A DNA stretch of 64,000 bases, from NCBI RefSeq assembly GCF_019649055.1, contig NW_026570242.1:1054001-1118000 (forward strand). The letters are read 5' to 3'. This stretch comes from Paramacrobiotus metropolitanus. Lineage: Eukaryota > Tardigrada > Eutardigrada > Parachela > Macrobiotidae. The notes beneath the pieces are model-generated. The model was given only the letters and a program-made list of their open reading frames with translations, had not been told where the DNA came from and did no database searches. Of the stretch, positions 62,591-64,000 are shown piece by piece (within the stretch, counting starts at the first letter, position 1; each line of letters opens with the position of its first letter). The position numbers were made by a program, and so were the translations under genes.

Positions 62591-63983
62591 GTTTTTCCTG
62601 GGGTAACTTCTTCGGACCAGGAAGTTTGGCCAGTTGGGTCATATCGTGCACCTCTTTGGCCCTTCCTTTTAAGGTGTCTCCCTTTGGTCCTGCCGCTTTC
62701 TTTCTGCCCGAGTCCCTCTTGGTGCCTATGTCATGCGACACATACAGAAACCGTTGGGTCTTCTGCGGGATGAATTCTGGGACAGCAAAGCGTATAGTTT
62801 CAGCGCAGTGGGCGTTGGTGGTTTCCAGAGTTCCTTCTCTGAGCAACGCTATCAGTTCGTCACCCAGTTGGTTTGCTAGTTGGGCGAGATCGATCTGTCC
62901 TTTGCAATAAAGGGCGCCGATTGCCCTGGAGATGTGCAACAGGTTAGAACCTCTTGGGTCATGTAAGTACCCTATGGTTAGGCAGATCTGTTAGAAGGAT
63001 GTATCTCGGCTGCGGGAGAGTCCAGCTGACCGGTGGGTCACGTTGATCTCTGTCATGCTTGTCCAGTCGCGGTGTGTGCGGACCAGAAGGCCCAAGTTGA
63101 GGATGAGAGTGACTACTCGTCGCATGAAGGGTGCCGTAAGTACACGGTCCGCTAACCGGAGTCCTCTGAATTCTTCGCCGAGCGCCATGCGGGCTCGGAG
63201 GACGCTAACGAGACACTGGTGTAGGTCTCGGCCCGTCTCTCTCCTGATGATCCTTGCGGCTGCCACCCATAGATGTGCGTAACCCGTTGGGATTTCGACG
63301 TGGGTAGCTTCTGGTCTTGGGTCTGGGAGTTCAGCTTCATCGTCCCAAGGTGATGGGAGCATGACTTCCTCTGAGGGTGGATCGCCCTCAGGAACTGGTT
63401 CAAAGTCTTCATCACGCCATAACGGGTTATCGTGGTCTCTCCCTAGAGGTTGTGATGGTCCTAAATTGTCCAGGGGTTGTGATGGCCATGGTTTGTCCGG
63501 ACTATCCGATAGGACTTGGACATCCTCGTCGCCCGACAACCGTTTCTCCAGCTGGGCGATCTTGGCCTCGCGACTCTTCTGGCCTTTGGCCGCTTGTTTC
63601 TTCTGGCGATTTCGTTCAGCCTCTGGGTTCGTTGCGGGCCGTGGTGTTTGCGCCTGACTCCCGCTCGGTTGAGGGGAGGTTGGACGAGAGGCCGGTTTGG
63701 CCCTCTAAGGCTTTTCACCCTTTCTTGGCTGCTTAGCTCGTTGAGAGTTGGCTGAGTGGATCACCGATGCGCCAAACGCCAAGTCTTCCATTGTCCCTGC
63801 TACAGGGAAAGTTACGGATTGGCCAAAGGGTGTATCTTCCACCCTGGCCGGCATGGTCGACAAGAATGTTGGAACGACGGCCGTTTGACCTGTTTCTGGT
63901 TGACTCTGGCCAGCTGGTACTTTTGGTAGGGTGTTGGCCTTCGATGGTCCCGCCTGTGTTGGCTCTGCTTGTGGCGTAGCCAC
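62262..63983 (-). pseudogene. Second copy: HSAN-motif and single winged-helix-like part, cut by window end
   Basis: One minus-strand frame runs from the window end to 62262, interrupted by TAG at 63705-63707 and TAA at 62991-62993. It contains SVIHSANSQRAKQPRKG, a basic coiled stretch (RQKKQAAKGQKSREAKIAQL), FMRRVVTLI and the winged-helix-like unit (IGYLHDPRGSNLLHISRAI to IRFAVPEFIPQK). These match 43309-45200 of the first copy, where the same material is split over two frames. Sequence below about 62570 is better read in the overlapping frame of the next segment. The element continues beyond the window. Confidence 0.6.
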
Positions 63984-64000
63984 AATTGGGCCTGACTGAG

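Overview
This window looks like nuclear DNA of a compact-genome invertebrate animal. The left 34 kb and the 57-58 kb stretch carry short multi-exon genes with GT-AG introns of about 47-260 nt. Several products are animal axoneme or sperm-flagellum proteins (DRC4/GAS8, CFAP96, enkurin), and 3' ends are very short, with AATAAA sometimes overlapping the stop codon. A tardigrade or another small-genome ecdysozoan would fit, but nothing in the sequence fixes the phylum.

Layout, 0.6-34.4 kb (moderate GC, ordinary genes): DRC4/GAS8 (+); a 1.35-kaa Ser/Arg-rich protein (-); a coiled-coil protein (+); a 300-aa protein (-); a TPR protein (+); a 488-aa orphan (+); an endophilin-B-like BAR+SH3 protein (-); CFAP96 (-); a TSP1/Ig-like membrane protein (+); an orphan 3' exon (+); enkurin (-); an AT-hook protein (-); an Ig-like protein (-); a GT11 fucosyltransferase (-) with an in-frame stop; a LINE tail; inverted-repeat elements; and a 141-aa orphan (-).

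Layout, 34.5-57.1 kb: a strikingly GC-rich block read on the minus strand. From its high-coordinate end it has tandem repeats (56.9-55.4 kb), then about 13 kb of almost continuous coding potential (55.4-42.1 kb) broken by stops and frame changes, then a second coding block (41.9-39.6 kb), then 5 kb of non-coding diverged repeats. The coding part holds coiled coils, a Ty3-type Gag capsid domain with a zinc-knuckle-like segment, and three winged-helix-like modules. I see no reverse transcriptase, integrase or protease. A family of tiny hairpins with a constant TATTG loop and freely varying, perfectly complementary stems is scattered over both coding and non-coding parts of this block, and I did not notice it elsewhere.

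Layout, 57.2-64 kb: a membrane-protein gene, probably TMEM237-like (+); about 3 kb of AT-rich DNA with no gene I can support; and, from 61.4 kb to the window end, a second diverged copy (-) of the winged-helix part of the giant element. That copy lacks the TATTG hairpins.

The candidate undescribed system is this giant Gag/coiled-coil/winged-helix element and its hairpin family. The host genes around it form a loose cluster of cilium and flagellum proteins.
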